This document shows positions 9,858 through 18,685 of a stretch of 64,000 nucleotides of DNA, piece after piece (position 1 is the stretch's first letter; each line of letters begins with the position of its first letter). The DNA is from Bdellovibrionales bacterium. GTDB taxonomy: Bacteria > Bdellovibrionota > Bdellovibrionia > Bdellovibrionales > JAMPXM01. Both the position numbers and the translations under genes were made by a program. Under the pieces are notes generated by a model. That model made no database searches. It had not been told where the DNA came from and saw only the letters and a program-made list of their open reading frames with translations. The stretch lies in assembly GCA_016713885.1 (NCBI GenBank), contig JADJOF010000006.1:62001-126000 (forward strand), written 5' to 3'.

Positions 9858-11089
9858 ATGGCGCATCGATGGAGTTGTTTGGTGACTCATATGCAACATG
9901 CTGACTTTTGGCGAAACTTTGCGCGCATTCATGTGTTTTTGCTCACAGTTTTTACAGGATTCTGGTCCAGTGCTTTTGAGCTCAAGCCGGAGTATCGCAG
10001 TTTGTCATCAGAGCGTGGATTCGAACTGATGAGCCCTCGGCTCATCGACAGCGAGTATCAATCTGATCTGCTGACGTATTCGACGTCGCCGTGGATGCCG
10101 GGGCAGCCGCGCGGTGGAGTAGGCCGTCTCTATGTTTCGGCAGGAAGTCTTTCGGCGACTCAGTTTGACTACCATCTCCTAGGTGAATTGCGAAAACGGC
10201 TTTCGCCAGGCACTCGCGTTTCGTTTACTCGAGTGGAAGAGCAGAACTATGAAGAGGCCTTCAATGCGTCGATTCTTGAGCTTGAGTGGGGAACGGCTCC
10301 CTTCAGCGTTTCGGCTTATGGATCGCTCTCGCGCATGAAGCGCGAGGATGACGTTGGCGTGGCACTCACATATCGCGGCGCTCGAGAGACGCGGTTCTTT
10401 GCGACGCTTGCTGATTTCACGCGCTCGGACCGAAATGACGACGGTGATTTTTTGATAAGGGTTCTGAGGCTTTAGTTTATGGCTTGGTCAGTCGTTCGCA
10501 AAGTGGTGTGTTGGCGAGCGAATTCTATATTCGTCGTGAGGCTCCGGTCAGTTGGCGAAGCCCATCGCTTCGGCAGCAGTACCTTTATGAGCAAACAGCG
10601 ATCGGCCAGACGCGAACAAATGCGAATATGTCCTTTCGTTGGTTTTTTGATCGAAAGGAAACGTCCGTGCGCGACTTGAATACGGATCGATTGCGCTCGA
10701 TGCTTCGTGACCGCTATGAGATCGAAGTGCGGTCGATCGAGTCAGACGGTCCGCTTATTGTGGAAAGCGGGATACTCTGGGTTTCGCGTCATTGGCACGA
10801 TGAGAATTCAAGACGTCTGACTCATCAAAACTTGTCGCCATTTCTTTGGCTCCGATTTTCCTCGGGGATTGACGTCGGATGGGAAACGACGCTATTTCGA
10901 GCCTTCGGTGACTTGTCCCTGGCTTCAGATTCTCTGCGTCCCGAGGCCGAGGAAAGCCGCATCAATTTGCGCTATCGTCATCGATTTGTAGAAAGCGGCG
11001 AGCTTGTTCTCGCGTTAACCGCCGATGCGGATCGAGCGGAGGGCGGTTTTTTCGAAGGTGGGCACGGACAGTTCGTTGTTGATTTTTAA
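9858..11089 (+). pseudogene. Outer membrane barrel-like protein with one frameshift
   Basis: The start is ATG 9858 or, giving a better signal peptide, ATG 9891 (hydrophobic HVFLLTVFTGFWSSAFE). The protein is strand-rich throughout with no recognised family. Frame one stops at 10475, but the same style of sequence continues in another frame from about 10450 (FFDKGSEALVYGLVSRS) to a C-terminal Phe at 11089 (FVVDF), a typical last residue of barrels. The shift falls in a run of six T (10447-10452); seven T would restore one reading frame of about 410 codons. The gene is otherwise undamaged, so this is either a very recent mutation or a homopolymer sequencing error. Confidence 0.65.
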
Positions 11090-11113
11090 TGTGTTGAGAG
11101 ATTTTAACGCAAA

Positions 11114-11135
11114 TCAGCTTCCGGCGCCGGAGGCT
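11114..11135. repeat. Palindromic intergenic repeat, copy 1
   Basis: TCAGCTTCCGGCGCCGG followed by AGGCT, a slightly imperfect palindrome. It is shared with copies at 27132 and 31775. It lies between two convergent genes (barrel protein, pirin), where it could act as a two-way transcription terminator or a REP-like element. Confidence 0.7.
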
Positions 11136-11149
11136 ATGCTGTGTCGATG

Positions 11150-11965
11150 TCAGGACTCACGAGACCAGCGCTCCTCTGCAGCAGCAATCAGATCTTTTGT
11201 CGTGGCGACATAGTTCCATCGCATCAGTCGTGGCCCGTCGAGAGTGTCACCGCCGAAGACTGTAAACTGTGATTGAGCGCTCGAAGAGACAGTCAGGGTT
11301 GTGCGTGTCGGTACACGAAGCAATTGCCCAGTTTGCAACTCGCGGCCGTCGATGTTGACGGATCCTGAGGCCACGTAGAATGCAGCTTCATCTTCATTGA
11401 CCGAGAGCGATAGGTTTTCGCCGCGTTCGCTTGTAACGCCAGTCAAAAACAGCGCCCGCGCGGGAAAGACCGCTTGCGATTGCTGGCCGTCGTGATTCCC
11501 GATCAGGAGCTGCCATTTTGTTGAAGAGGTCTCCCACTCTGGGAGTCCCTCGCAGCCGACGTGTTGAAAACTCGGCTCGATTTGCTCGTGTGTCTTTGGC
11601 AGAGCGAGCCAAAACTGCAGACCGTGAAGTCTTTGGCTTAAGCCTTGTTCGAGATGTGTGATCCAACGTCCCGCGGTCATGAGATTCAGTTCGCCGGGAC
11701 GAATCACCTGTTCGGATCCGAGCGAATCGCGATGCAGAATCTCGCCCTCAAAAAGGTAAGTCGCCGTTGCGAGTCCGATGTGGGGATGTTCTGGAACAAA
11801 AAGCGGCGTCTTGGTTTCGATAGGTCCCATGTGATCAAGAAAAACGAAGGGACCAATATTGCGGAGAACCGTTTCACCGCTTGCGAAGGGAAGAACGCGG
11901 CGAATGGTGAGACCTGCAAGATCGTGAATGCGAGCATTGATCAGAGGGCTATTTTTTTCTGCCAT
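11150..11965 (-). CDS. Pirin family protein
   Basis: About 271 residues from ATG 11965. A longer in-frame start exists but would run into the promoter of the divergent ABC gene. The bicupin pattern of pirins is clear: TIRRVLP near the N-terminus, FLDHMGP, and HPHIGLATATYLFEGEILHRDS with the HxH metal ligands. Next comes a GELNLMTAGRWITHLE segment carrying the other His and Glu ligands. The second cupin is more divergent. Pirins are cytoplasmic iron-binding proteins; some have quercetinase activity, others are redox-linked regulators. The role here is unknown. The gene ends in a TGA 15 bp from a palindromic repeat. Confidence 0.88.
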   Translation of the reverse strand: MAEKNSPLINARIHDLAGLTIRRVLPFASGETVLRNIGPFVFLDHMGPIETKTPLFVPEHPHIGLATATYLFEGEILHRDSLGSEQVIRPGELNLMTAGRWITHLEQGLSQRLHGLQFWLALPKTHEQIEPSFQHVGCEGLPEWETSSTKWQLLIGNHDGQQSQAVFPARALFLTGVTSERGENLSLSVNEDEAAFYVASGSVNIDGRELQTGQLLRVPTRTTLTVSSSAQSQFTVFGGDTLDGPRLMRWNYVATTKDLIAAAEERWSRES

Positions 11966-12052
11966 GGCTCTATCATGCTGGGTGGAGGTGGGATCGTCTA
12001 GATCCAAAATGGAACTAGAGTCGCGCTTTGGTGGACCCCAAGAAAAGGCGAT

Positions 12053-12082
12053 TTGAATTCTGTTTACGGTGGCCATTAATCT
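12053..12082 (+). promoter_or_regulatory. Possible sigma70-type promoter for the ABC-2 exporter operon
   Basis: TTGAAT (12053-12058) and TAATCT (12077-12082) with an 18-base spacer. They are followed by AGAGAGG and the ATG at 12101. The match is fair and the position is right, but the call is by eye only. Confidence 0.35.
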
Positions 12083-12100
12083 GAAAATAGAGAGGTAAAC

Positions 12101-13102
12101 ATGACTGCTGCACAAGCTCCGCTCGCGATTTCAGTTCGAGGTCTGACGAAAGAGTTTTCTCGCGTAAAGAAAACGGGTTCGTTCTTAAAGAGAATGAGTC
12201 CGTTCTCGGGCGTCGTGGAGAACTTTGTTGCTCTGAAGGGAATCGATCTTGATGTGGCGCGTGGCGAGTCTTTGGCGTTCATTGGGCCTAATGGCGCCGG
12301 GAAGTCGACGACGATTAAGATTTTAACGGGGATTTTGCATCCCACGATGGGTGAGGCTTCGGTTCTGGGGCTCACTCCTTGGAAGGACCGCGAGAGGCTC
12401 GCCTATCGCATTGGTTCAGTCTTTGGGCAAAAGTCGCAGCTCTGGCTGCATCTTCCGGCAAGTGATACGTTTGAGCTGCTCTCGCGCGTGTATGAGCTTG
12501 ATCGCGCGCGCTATCACGCGAGGCGAAAACAGCTGATCGAGCTTTTCGAGATCGGCGACTACGCCGATGTTCCAGTGAGAAAGCTCTCGCTTGGTCAGCG
12601 CATGCGCTGTGAGATCGCAGCGAGCTTACTTCACGAGCCTGAGGTTCTATTTCTCGATGAGCCGACCATTGGCCTTGATCCCGTGGCGAAGGCCAGCATT
12701 CGCGATTTGATTCGAAGTGCAAATCGCGAAGCGGGTGTAACGGTATTTTTAACTTCACACGATGCAGGAGATATCGAACAGCTGTGTCGCCGCACGGTGA
12801 TTGTGAATCAGGGACAGATCGTCTTTGATGGCAGCACCAATGCGCTTCGCCGAGATGCCCTGACAAAAAAGGAAATCGACTTAAAGCTCTCGACGGCGAT
12901 CGAGAGTTTTGAACCGATGACAGGTGTCGAGGTGGTGAAGGCCAAGGGGTATGGTTTGAAGCTCAGTGTCGATACCAAGACGACGGGAATTGATCGCGTC
13001 GTCGGCGAACTCTTACGTCGCTATGAGGTCGAAGACATTGCCATTGTTTCACCACCTCTTGAGGAGATCATCGCAACGATCTATCGCGGGGGAAACAGAT
13101 GA
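12101..13102 (+). CDS. ABC-2 type exporter ATP-binding protein
   Basis: 333 residues. Walker A is GPNGAGKST (about residues 62-70), the signature LSLGQRMRCEIAASLL, Walker B VLFLDEPTIGLDP and the switch LTSHD. The N-terminal insertion with KTGSFLKRMSPFSGVVENFVALKGIDL is characteristic of the ABC ATPases that pair with PF06182 permeases (COG4586-type). The preferred start has an AGAGAGG ribosome site. The next gene begins at the ATG overlapping its stop (ATGA), and a second permease follows, giving a complete one-ATPase, two-permease exporter. The substrate of such systems is generally unknown. Confidence 0.92.
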   Translation: MTAAQAPLAISVRGLTKEFSRVKKTGSFLKRMSPFSGVVENFVALKGIDLDVARGESLAFIGPNGAGKSTTIKILTGILHPTMGEASVLGLTPWKDRERLAYRIGSVFGQKSQLWLHLPASDTFELLSRVYELDRARYHARRKQLIELFEIGDYADVPVRKLSLGQRMRCEIAASLLHEPEVLFLDEPTIGLDPVAKASIRDLIRSANREAGVTVFLTSHDAGDIEQLCRRTVIVNQGQIVFDGSTNALRRDALTKKEIDLKLSTAIESFEPMTGVEVVKAKGYGLKLSVDTKTTGIDRVVGELLRRYEVEDIAIVSPPLEEIIATIYRGGNR

Positions 13103-13899
13103 CCGAGGCGATAAAACTCTATGAGGTCGCGCGGATCACGCTCCGTTCGCGGTGGCGGTATCTTTGGGATATGTTGGGTTCGACGCTGTTTTTGGGCGTC
13201 GTGCTCTTCGTTTTTGTGAAGCTTTGGACGGTCACCTATGGCGCGGCCGGTGGCACGGGTGCGATTGCGGGTTTCACACTGACGCAGATGATTTGGTACC
13301 TGGTTGCGACCGAGACCATCATCATGTCGATGATCCCGATCCACCGCTCGATTGAGCGCGAGATCAAAGATGGCGACGTTGCGATTCGGCTCAATAAGCC
13401 GCTCAGTTTTCTCGGTTACCATTGGAGTGTGTTCATAGGCGAGGGCATGCTGAAGGGATTGATTTTGGTTCTTGTTGGAGGTGTCGTTGCATTTCTGATG
13501 GTGGGGCCGACCGAGTTTTCATTTCTGTCGGCTCTGCCGCTGATGTTGACCTTTGTGCTCACAGCAACGGCGAACTTCTTTTTTGGTGCGTTGATCGGTC
13601 TTCTCGCGTTTTGGACAGAGGATATCACCGGCTTCTATTTTATCTTTGATCGACTTAAATGGCTCCTTGGCGGTTTTTTGATGCCGATCACGCTGTTTCC
13701 GGAGTGGCTTCAGCGGATCGTGGAATGGCTGCCATTTCCGCTGATGATCTACCGGCCGGCAGAACTTGCGGTGTCGTTTGAGTTTTCAAAGTGGTTTGAA
13801 CTGACATGGAAACAGCTTTTGTTGGTCGCTGGGCTTTGGCTCGTGGCACAGGTGCTGTATCGGTCGGGTGTTCGACGGCTTGATGTGAATGGAGGCTAA
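13099..13899 (+). CDS. ABC-2 family permease (PF06182-like), first subunit
   Basis: 266 residues with about six hydrophobic segments, such as MLGSTLFLGVVLFVFVKLW, LILVLVGGVVAFLMVG, LPLMLTFVLTATANFFFGALIGLLAFW and QLLLVAGLWLVAQVLYR. The motif DITGFYFIFDRLKWLLGGFLMPITLFPEWLQ is typical of the family. The ATG overlaps the ATPase stop. It forms a heterodimeric channel with the next gene product. Confidence 0.9.
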   Translation: MTEAIKLYEVARITLRSRWRYLWDMLGSTLFLGVVLFVFVKLWTVTYGAAGGTGAIAGFTLTQMIWYLVATETIIMSMIPIHRSIEREIKDGDVAIRLNKPLSFLGYHWSVFIGEGMLKGLILVLVGGVVAFLMVGPTEFSFLSALPLMLTFVLTATANFFFGALIGLLAFWTEDITGFYFIFDRLKWLLGGFLMPITLFPEWLQRIVEWLPFPLMIYRPAELAVSFEFSKWFELTWKQLLLVAGLWLVAQVLYRSGVRRLDVNGG

Positions 13900-14676
13900 G
13901 TGATGAGATACATTTTGGCAGCACTCCGAACGAATTTGCTTTCAGCATTTGAGTACCGGACGAGTTTTTTGAGGCAAGTTTTTGGAATGATGATCAATGA
14001 CTCGCTCTGGGTGAGCTTTTGGGTGCTTTACTTTGAGCGCTTCCCTGTTCTGAATGGGTGGACGCGTGACGATCTGCTCGTGCTCTGGGCGATCATCACC
14101 TTCTCTTTTGGAATTGCCTTCGGTCTCTTTGCGCAGGCGTTGAGGCTTTCGGAACTGATCACGCAGGGGCAGCTTGACTACTATTTGGCATTGCCGAAGA
14201 ACGTGCTGCTGCAGATCTTGCTTGGTCAGGTGCGGCCGTCGAATCTTGGCGATCTCTTTTTTGGTCCGATTCTGCTCGCGATTTTCGTGCCGATGACGTG
14301 GGCAAAGTGGGGGTTGTTTTTGCTTGGTGGAACACTCGGCGCGGTTGTTTACCTCGCGTTTTTTGTCATGGCTGGGAGCTTGGCGTTTTTCTTGGGTTCG
14401 AGCGAAGGAATTGCCTCTGGAATCGGCAATGCGTTGATTCACTTCTCAACCTATCCAACGCGAATCTTCGATGGATGGACCCGGGTTCTACTTTTCACGC
14501 TCATTCCGGCGGGATTTATTGCTGAAATTCCGGTCGAACTGGTGCGTAGTTTTGAGTTTCGTGACCTCGCTCTTTTGATCGTCGCCGCGATCGGTTTCAG
14601 TATGTTGGCGGTGGTGGTTTTTAACCGCGGTCTTGCGCGCTATGAATCGGGGAATTTAATGTCGCTCCGCTCATAG
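13900..14676 (+). CDS. ABC-2 family permease (PF06182-like), second subunit
   Basis: 258 residues, starting at GTG 13900 or ATG 13903 right after GGAGG and the previous stop. Hydrophobic segments include LWAIITFSFGIAFGLFAQAL, LFFGPILLAIFVPMTWAKWGLFLLGGTLG and LLIVAAIGFSMLAVVVFNRGLARYESGN. The ITQGQLDYYLALPKNVLLQILL stretch corresponds to the cytoplasmic coupling region. It is distinct in sequence from the first permease, as usual for these pairs. It ends the operon; no clear hairpin terminator is visible downstream. Confidence 0.9.
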   Translation: MMRYILAALRTNLLSAFEYRTSFLRQVFGMMINDSLWVSFWVLYFERFPVLNGWTRDDLLVLWAIITFSFGIAFGLFAQALRLSELITQGQLDYYLALPKNVLLQILLGQVRPSNLGDLFFGPILLAIFVPMTWAKWGLFLLGGTLGAVVYLAFFVMAGSLAFFLGSSEGIASGIGNALIHFSTYPTRIFDGWTRVLLFTLIPAGFIAEIPVELVRSFEFRDLALLIVAAIGFSMLAVVVFNRGLARYESGNLMSLRS

Positions 14677-14780
14677 GGAATAAGGTGGATTTAGCGGTGG
14701 GGTTAATTTCTGCCGCGAGCCGTTGATGGTTGTTTATTGCTTTGAGTCAAAACACAATGTCGCCCTTGGGCGGTGGTTCT

Positions 14781-16253
14781 ATGAGCGTACGGTATCCTCA
14801 GATAATTCAAGGTGGAATGGGCATTGCGGTTTCGGATTGGAAACTGGCCCGGACTGTCGCACTTATGGGTGAGATGGGTGTCGTCTCCGGTACCGCGATC
14901 AATTCCGTTCTTGTTCGTCGACTTCAGGATGGTGATGTCGGCGGGCATATGCGCCGCGCGCTTCAGGCCTTTCCATCGCAAGAGATCGCTGCAAAAATTC
15001 TTGAAACTTACTTTATCGATGGTGGCCGGGCCAAGGGTGTGGCGTATAAACGTTCGCAATTGTTCAGTTTGACGCCTCCGCTGGCGTTGAGTCAGCTCAC
15101 GGTTGTCGCAAGCTTTGTTGAAGTGTACTTGGCGAAAGAGGGCCATGATGGCCTCGTTGGTTTCAATTTGCTTGAGAAAGTTCATCTTCCCAATCTCGCG
15201 TGTCTTTACGGAGCGGTGCTTGCGGGGGTGGACGCAGTTTTGATGGGAGCCGGAATCCCGCGTGAGATTCCCGGCGTGCTTGATCTTTTGAGTCAGAATA
15301 AAACTGCGACCTTGAAGGTGCCTGTTGTTGGATCTTCAGAGGACGCGGTGATGAGTTTTGATCCCTCGATCGTCATGGCGGGATGCCTGCCCGATGGGCT
15401 CAAGCGTCCTCATTTTTATCCGATCGTCTCATCGAGTGTTCTTGCGCAGAGTTTAAAGAAAAAATCCACAGGCGAAGTGAATGGCTTTATTGTCGAAGGT
15501 CCTTTGGCAGGTGGGCACAATGCACCTCCGCGCGGGCCAATGCGTTTAAACGAGGCCGGTGAACCAATCTACGGGCCACGCGACGAAGTTGATCTTGCTG
15601 AAATGAAAGCACTTGAGCTTCCGTTTTGGATTGCGGGACACGCGGCAACACCGGAGAAGCTGGCTGCGGCCGTGGCCGCCGGTGCGGCGGGCATTCAAGT
15701 GGGGACGCTGTTTGCCTTTGCCGAAGAGTCGGGTCTTGATCTGCGGCTAAAGTCAGAAGTTGTTGGCCGCATTGCTCGTGGTGAAAATCCAAAAGACGGC
15801 TGGGTATTTACAGATCCAGTCTCGTCGCCGACGGGTTTTCCATTTAAAGCGGTTCGTCTGTCTGGAAGCGTTTCGGAATCTGAGGTTTACCTGCAGAGAA
15901 AGCGCATCTGTGATCTCGGCTACCTCCGACACCTCTATCAAAAAACGCCCGGCGAAGTCGGCTACCGCTGTTCGGCGGAACCGGTCGTGGATTTTGAGAA
16001 GAAGGGTGGCCTTGCCGCTGACACTGTCGGAAAGAAATGTCTTTGCAACGCACTGATGGCGGATATCGGTATGGGCCAGGTGCAGAGCTGGGGCGAGGAA
16101 CTTCCGCTTCTGACCGCAGGCGATGATCTCAATTTCCTTTCGCGTGTTCTCGCAGGACGCGATCACTATTCGGCTGCCGACGTGATTCGCTATTTGCGAC
16201 AGGCTGTTGCCGACGTGACGGTTCGTCCGATGGCTGAGGCCGTCAGCGTATGA
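14781..16253 (+). CDS. Nitronate monooxygenase / 2-nitropropane dioxygenase-like flavoenzyme
   Basis: 490 residues from ATG 14781, chosen because YPQIIQGGMGIAVSDWKLAR is the usual N-terminus of the family; upstream in-frame starts add unrelated residues. FMN-binding barrel motifs are visible: GGMG near residue 10, GAVLAGVDAVLMGAG, GFIVEGPLAGGHNAPPRG (the GG-H region) and PFWIAGHAATPEKLAAAVAAGAAGIQVGTLFAF. The C-terminal third carries several Cys (RKRICDLGYLR, YRCSAEP, KKCLCNAL) and is longer than in short NMOs of about 350 residues. Such long forms occur in many bacteria with no assigned substrate. The next gene overlaps by 4 bp. Confidence 0.85.
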   Translation: MSVRYPQIIQGGMGIAVSDWKLARTVALMGEMGVVSGTAINSVLVRRLQDGDVGGHMRRALQAFPSQEIAAKILETYFIDGGRAKGVAYKRSQLFSLTPPLALSQLTVVASFVEVYLAKEGHDGLVGFNLLEKVHLPNLACLYGAVLAGVDAVLMGAGIPREIPGVLDLLSQNKTATLKVPVVGSSEDAVMSFDPSIVMAGCLPDGLKRPHFYPIVSSSVLAQSLKKKSTGEVNGFIVEGPLAGGHNAPPRGPMRLNEAGEPIYGPRDEVDLAEMKALELPFWIAGHAATPEKLAAAVAAGAAGIQVGTLFAFAEESGLDLRLKSEVVGRIARGENPKDGWVFTDPVSSPTGFPFKAVRLSGSVSESEVYLQRKRICDLGYLRHLYQKTPGEVGYRCSAEPVVDFEKKGGLAADTVGKKCLCNALMADIGMGQVQSWGEELPLLTAGDDLNFLSRVLAGRDHYSAADVIRYLRQAVADVTVRPMAEAVSV

Positions 16254-16675
16254 CGAAGGGCCCGGTTCTTGTCGCTGCTGCAGTGATTGAGAATTCGGCA
16301 GGTGAGATTTTGATTGCAAGGCGCCCGCTGCACCACAAGGTGGCCGGTGGAGAGTGGGAATTTCCTGGCGGCAAAGTCGAGCCAGGAGAAGATCCGCGCA
16401 GCACGGTTCGTCGTGAAATTTCAGAAGAGCTTGGACTGGATATCGCAGTCGGCGATTTCGTCGACGTGTCGTCGCATGTGTACCAGCTTGAATCGGGTGA
16501 TGATCTGCATGTCGTGTTGATCGGCTTTCGCTGCTCGCTTCTTGGCGGCGAGCTTCGCTTGAATGACGTTGCCGAGATTGCGCGGATCGCGCGCGCTGAA
16601 TATGCGACGGTTCTTTTGGGGCGGCCGGTTGCTGCGGCCGATGTGCTGTTGTTTCAACGAGTGTTTGGGGTTTAG
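16250..16675 (+). CDS. Nudix hydrolase, MutT-like
   Basis: 141 residues with a perfect Nudix box: GGKVEPGEDPRSTVRREISEELGLD (G-x5-E-x7-REUXEEXGU, spread over residues about 41-65). The N-terminus VLVAAAVIENSAGEILIARRP and GEWEFPGGKVEPGE resemble the 8-oxo-dGTP diphosphatase group, which cleans oxidised nucleotides. The ATG overlaps the preceding stop (ATGA), so it is coupled to the flavoenzyme. Immediately downstream are a hairpin and a 62-bp repeat. Confidence 0.92.
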   Translation: MTKGPVLVAAAVIENSAGEILIARRPLHHKVAGGEWEFPGGKVEPGEDPRSTVRREISEELGLDIAVGDFVDVSSHVYQLESGDDLHVVLIGFRCSLLGGELRLNDVAEIARIARAEYATVLLGRPVAAADVLLFQRVFGV

Positions 16676-16681
16676 CGATTT

Positions 16682-16698
16682 TGTCCGCCCGTCGGACA
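16682..16698. terminator. Small hairpin after the Nudix gene
   Basis: TGTCCG-CCCGT-CGGACA, a 6-bp stem seven bases after the Nudix stop and partly inside the 62-bp repeat. There is no clear T-run on the plus strand; on the minus strand it is followed by AAAATC. A weak terminator or part of the repeat structure. Confidence 0.35.
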
Positions 16699-16753
16699 TC
16701 CGCCCGCAGCGCCCCCGGAGCTTTGCGTTGCAAATCGCGGCGGTTAGGGAGCG
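16692..16753 (-). repeat. 62-bp structured repeat, copy A
   Basis: Identical over 62 bp to 17552-17613, same orientation. Read on the minus strand it begins CGCTCCCTAA and its TAA is the stop codon of the gene at 16744-17508. It can fold as an outer stem (CCGCC with GGCGG) around two hairpins: TTTGC-AAC-GCAAA, and AGCTCC-GGG-GGCGCT with one mismatch. It may be a REP-like element or a terminator. Confidence 0.8.
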
Positions 16754-17508
16754 GAACGCTTGGTGAGCATTGCCGTCCCGATAGTCTCCCAAACAAATTT
16801 GTCATTGAGTCCATAGACGTCGGTTTCAATCTCTCGCTTTCCGGCCCAATCGAGTGGCACTGGAACTGCGAATCGAGAATAGTCGAGCCATTGCCCATTC
16901 TCGACAGGATTGTCGACCACAACGTGAAACGCCCGGCCGTCCCGAGAAAGTCCGATGCCGCCGCCATTCGAAATGCCTGAGGTTACAGATGTCGTTTTTA
17001 TGACCGAAGTACCTGCTGAAGTAACAGTGCGGTAGCGAACGCCGAATTGAGCGTCCATTTTCGTGCCGCTCAAATTGATTCTCAGCTTTGAGACTTCACC
17101 TGACTCAAAGCGGAACCTTACTGGGCCTTCTATGAGTTTGAATGCAAGAACCTTATTCCAATCCGAATCGCCGATTTTTACAGACGTGCTAAACTGGGGA
17201 TCGTGCTTGGCAAAGTTCTCTAGCGTGGCGTCGTATTGCTTTTTAATCGTTAGAAATTCGCGTCTAGAACTGAAAGCAGTTGGTACAGGTGCGATGGTTT
17301 GCTCAATATGAGGTGTCGTGGTCGTCGATGACGGTTGAAGATCTGTCGACTTGGTCTTGTCAGGGCTCTGTGCTGCCACGGGAACTGGCTGCGCTTCTGA
17401 CGATGTGCTCGGTGTCGTCGGCGTCACGTGTTCGCGCGAGCTGATTCGACCGACCCAAAATGCGAGGACAATCATGCCAGCGAAAATAAGCCATCGAGAA
17501 TTGTTCAT
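16744..17508 (-). CDS. Membrane-anchored protein of unknown function
   Basis: 254 residues from ATG 17508. A single N-terminal helix (WLIFAGMIVLAFWVGRISS) anchors it, followed by about 60 residues rich in Pro, Ser and Thr (VTPTTPSTSSEAQPVP, SSTTTTPH), probably a flexible linker. The C-terminal domain of about 160 residues is strand-rich (FKLIEGPVRFRFESGEVSKLRINLSGT, GQWLDYSRFAVPVPLDWAGKREIETDVYGL). I do not recognise a family. Its last residues and stop codon come from the start of the 62-bp repeat. It lies downstream of the MscS gene on the same strand, separated by the second copy of that repeat. Confidence 0.75.
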   Translation of the reverse strand: MNNSRWLIFAGMIVLAFWVGRISSREHVTPTTPSTSSEAQPVPVAAQSPDKTKSTDLQPSSTTTTPHIEQTIAPVPTAFSSRREFLTIKKQYDATLENFAKHDPQFSTSVKIGDSDWNKVLAFKLIEGPVRFRFESGEVSKLRINLSGTKMDAQFGVRYRTVTSAGTSVIKTTSVTSGISNGGGIGLSRDGRAFHVVVDNPVENGQWLDYSRFAVPVPLDWAGKREIETDVYGLNDKFVWETIGTAMLTKRSAP

Positions 17509-17551
17509 GCTTAAAATCTACCCGATCCGCAGTCGACATTGCAAAGGTGTA

Positions 17552-17613
17552 TCGGACATCCGCCCGCAGCGCCCCCGGAGCTTTGCGTTGCAAATCGCGG
17601 CGGTTAGGGAGCG
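17552..17613 (-). repeat. 62-bp structured repeat, copy B
   Basis: Exact copy of 16692-16753. On the minus strand its CGCTCCCTAA supplies the final codons and the stop of the MscS gene. It therefore sits at the 3' end of two neighbouring, unrelated genes. Confidence 0.8.
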
Positions 17614-18644
17614 TCGAGTTTGAACGATGGGATCGCGTAGCGAATGCTGCTTTCGCGAAGGGCTGAGCCGATTGCCGAAAGCACCAAATCAGAAACGCGG
17701 TAACGCTTTCCGTAGTCGTCGATCGAGTAGTACACGCTGACGCTCTGATAGGAATCGCCGATCTCGGTGAGGAGCACACGTGGCGGCGGATCCGGCAGCA
17801 GGCCATCTTTCTCGGTGAGCTGAGAGACTGTCTCAAAGAGGATGTTTTTGACGCGATCGATATTCTCATCAAACCCAAAGCGAAGAGAGTGGCCCTGACG
17901 AAGAGGGCCGGCGTTCCCCGGTGCCAAAATCACCAACTGACTTTGGGCGATGGTTTTATTGGGAATCAAAATCGTCTCGTTTAAGAAGCTCGAAAGAAAA
18001 GTTCCACGCCAGGTGATCTCTTGAACTTGACCAACCCACTTGCTGTTTGCGTTTTGTACTTCAATCCAATCGCCCAGTTTGTAGGGATGATCGATTTGGA
18101 CGGCGACACCGGCAAAGAGGTTTCCGAGCGTATCCTGTAGCGCAAGACCCAGCACCACCGAGAAAAAAGCCGAAGTGGCAAGGACGGTCTCAAGCCGAAA
18201 ACCAAATACCGAAGCGGCAATTCCGGCGGTAAGAAAAATCGCGAGCATCAACGAGAAGATATTGGTGATCAGTTTCGGTACGCCGGAGCTGATGTTTGAA
18301 AAGAACAGGTACGAATAGACGAGCAGCTGCCCAAGCTTAATAAAGACGATCGCACCGGTGAACAGAGCCAAGAGGCCGAGATAGCGCGACACGGAAAAGA
18401 GAAGATCATCCTCAGTAAAGGAGGATGTTTGCCAATAGCAAAAAGCCAAGACTGAGGAGAAAATCAGATGTGCAAATGCATTCTTAAAACGCCAACGAAT
18501 CGTTTGATGACGTCGCTCTGAGATCTTTTTTAGGAAGAGACGATAGAACAGAAAAGTCGCAAGCAGCGTCAGCCATGCGACGATGAAATGTTCGTGTTCA
18601 ATGAGGGGCTGTACTTTTTCGATCGGGATCCAACTGCGTGTCAC
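17604..18644 (-). CDS. MscS-family mechanosensitive channel
   Basis: 346 residues from GTG 18644. About five transmembrane segments precede the pore-lining helix region. The family core is clear: SAFFSVVLGLALQDTLGNLFAGVAVQIDHPYKLGDWIEVQ. It is followed by the beta domain (WVGQVQEITWRGTFLSSFLNETILIPNKTIAQSQ) and the alpha/beta C-terminal domain. These channels open under membrane tension and release solutes during osmotic downshock. It is somewhat longer than E. coli MscS because of the extra N-terminal helices. The terminal Ala-Pro and TAA are encoded by the 62-bp repeat. Confidence 0.92.
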   Translation of the reverse strand: MTRSWIPIEKVQPLIEHEHFIVAWLTLLATFLFYRLFLKKISERRHQTIRWRFKNAFAHLIFSSVLAFCYWQTSSFTEDDLLFSVSRYLGLLALFTGAIVFIKLGQLLVYSYLFFSNISSGVPKLITNIFSLMLAIFLTAGIAASVFGFRLETVLATSAFFSVVLGLALQDTLGNLFAGVAVQIDHPYKLGDWIEVQNANSKWVGQVQEITWRGTFLSSFLNETILIPNKTIAQSQLVILAPGNAGPLRQGHSLRFGFDENIDRVKNILFETVSQLTEKDGLLPDPPPRVLLTEIGDSYQSVSVYYSIDDYGKRYRVSDLVLSAIGSALRESSIRYAIPSFKLDAP

Positions 18645-18685
18645 GGATAACGATTTACTCGTGATCGCGTCGCAAGTGAAGCAAA

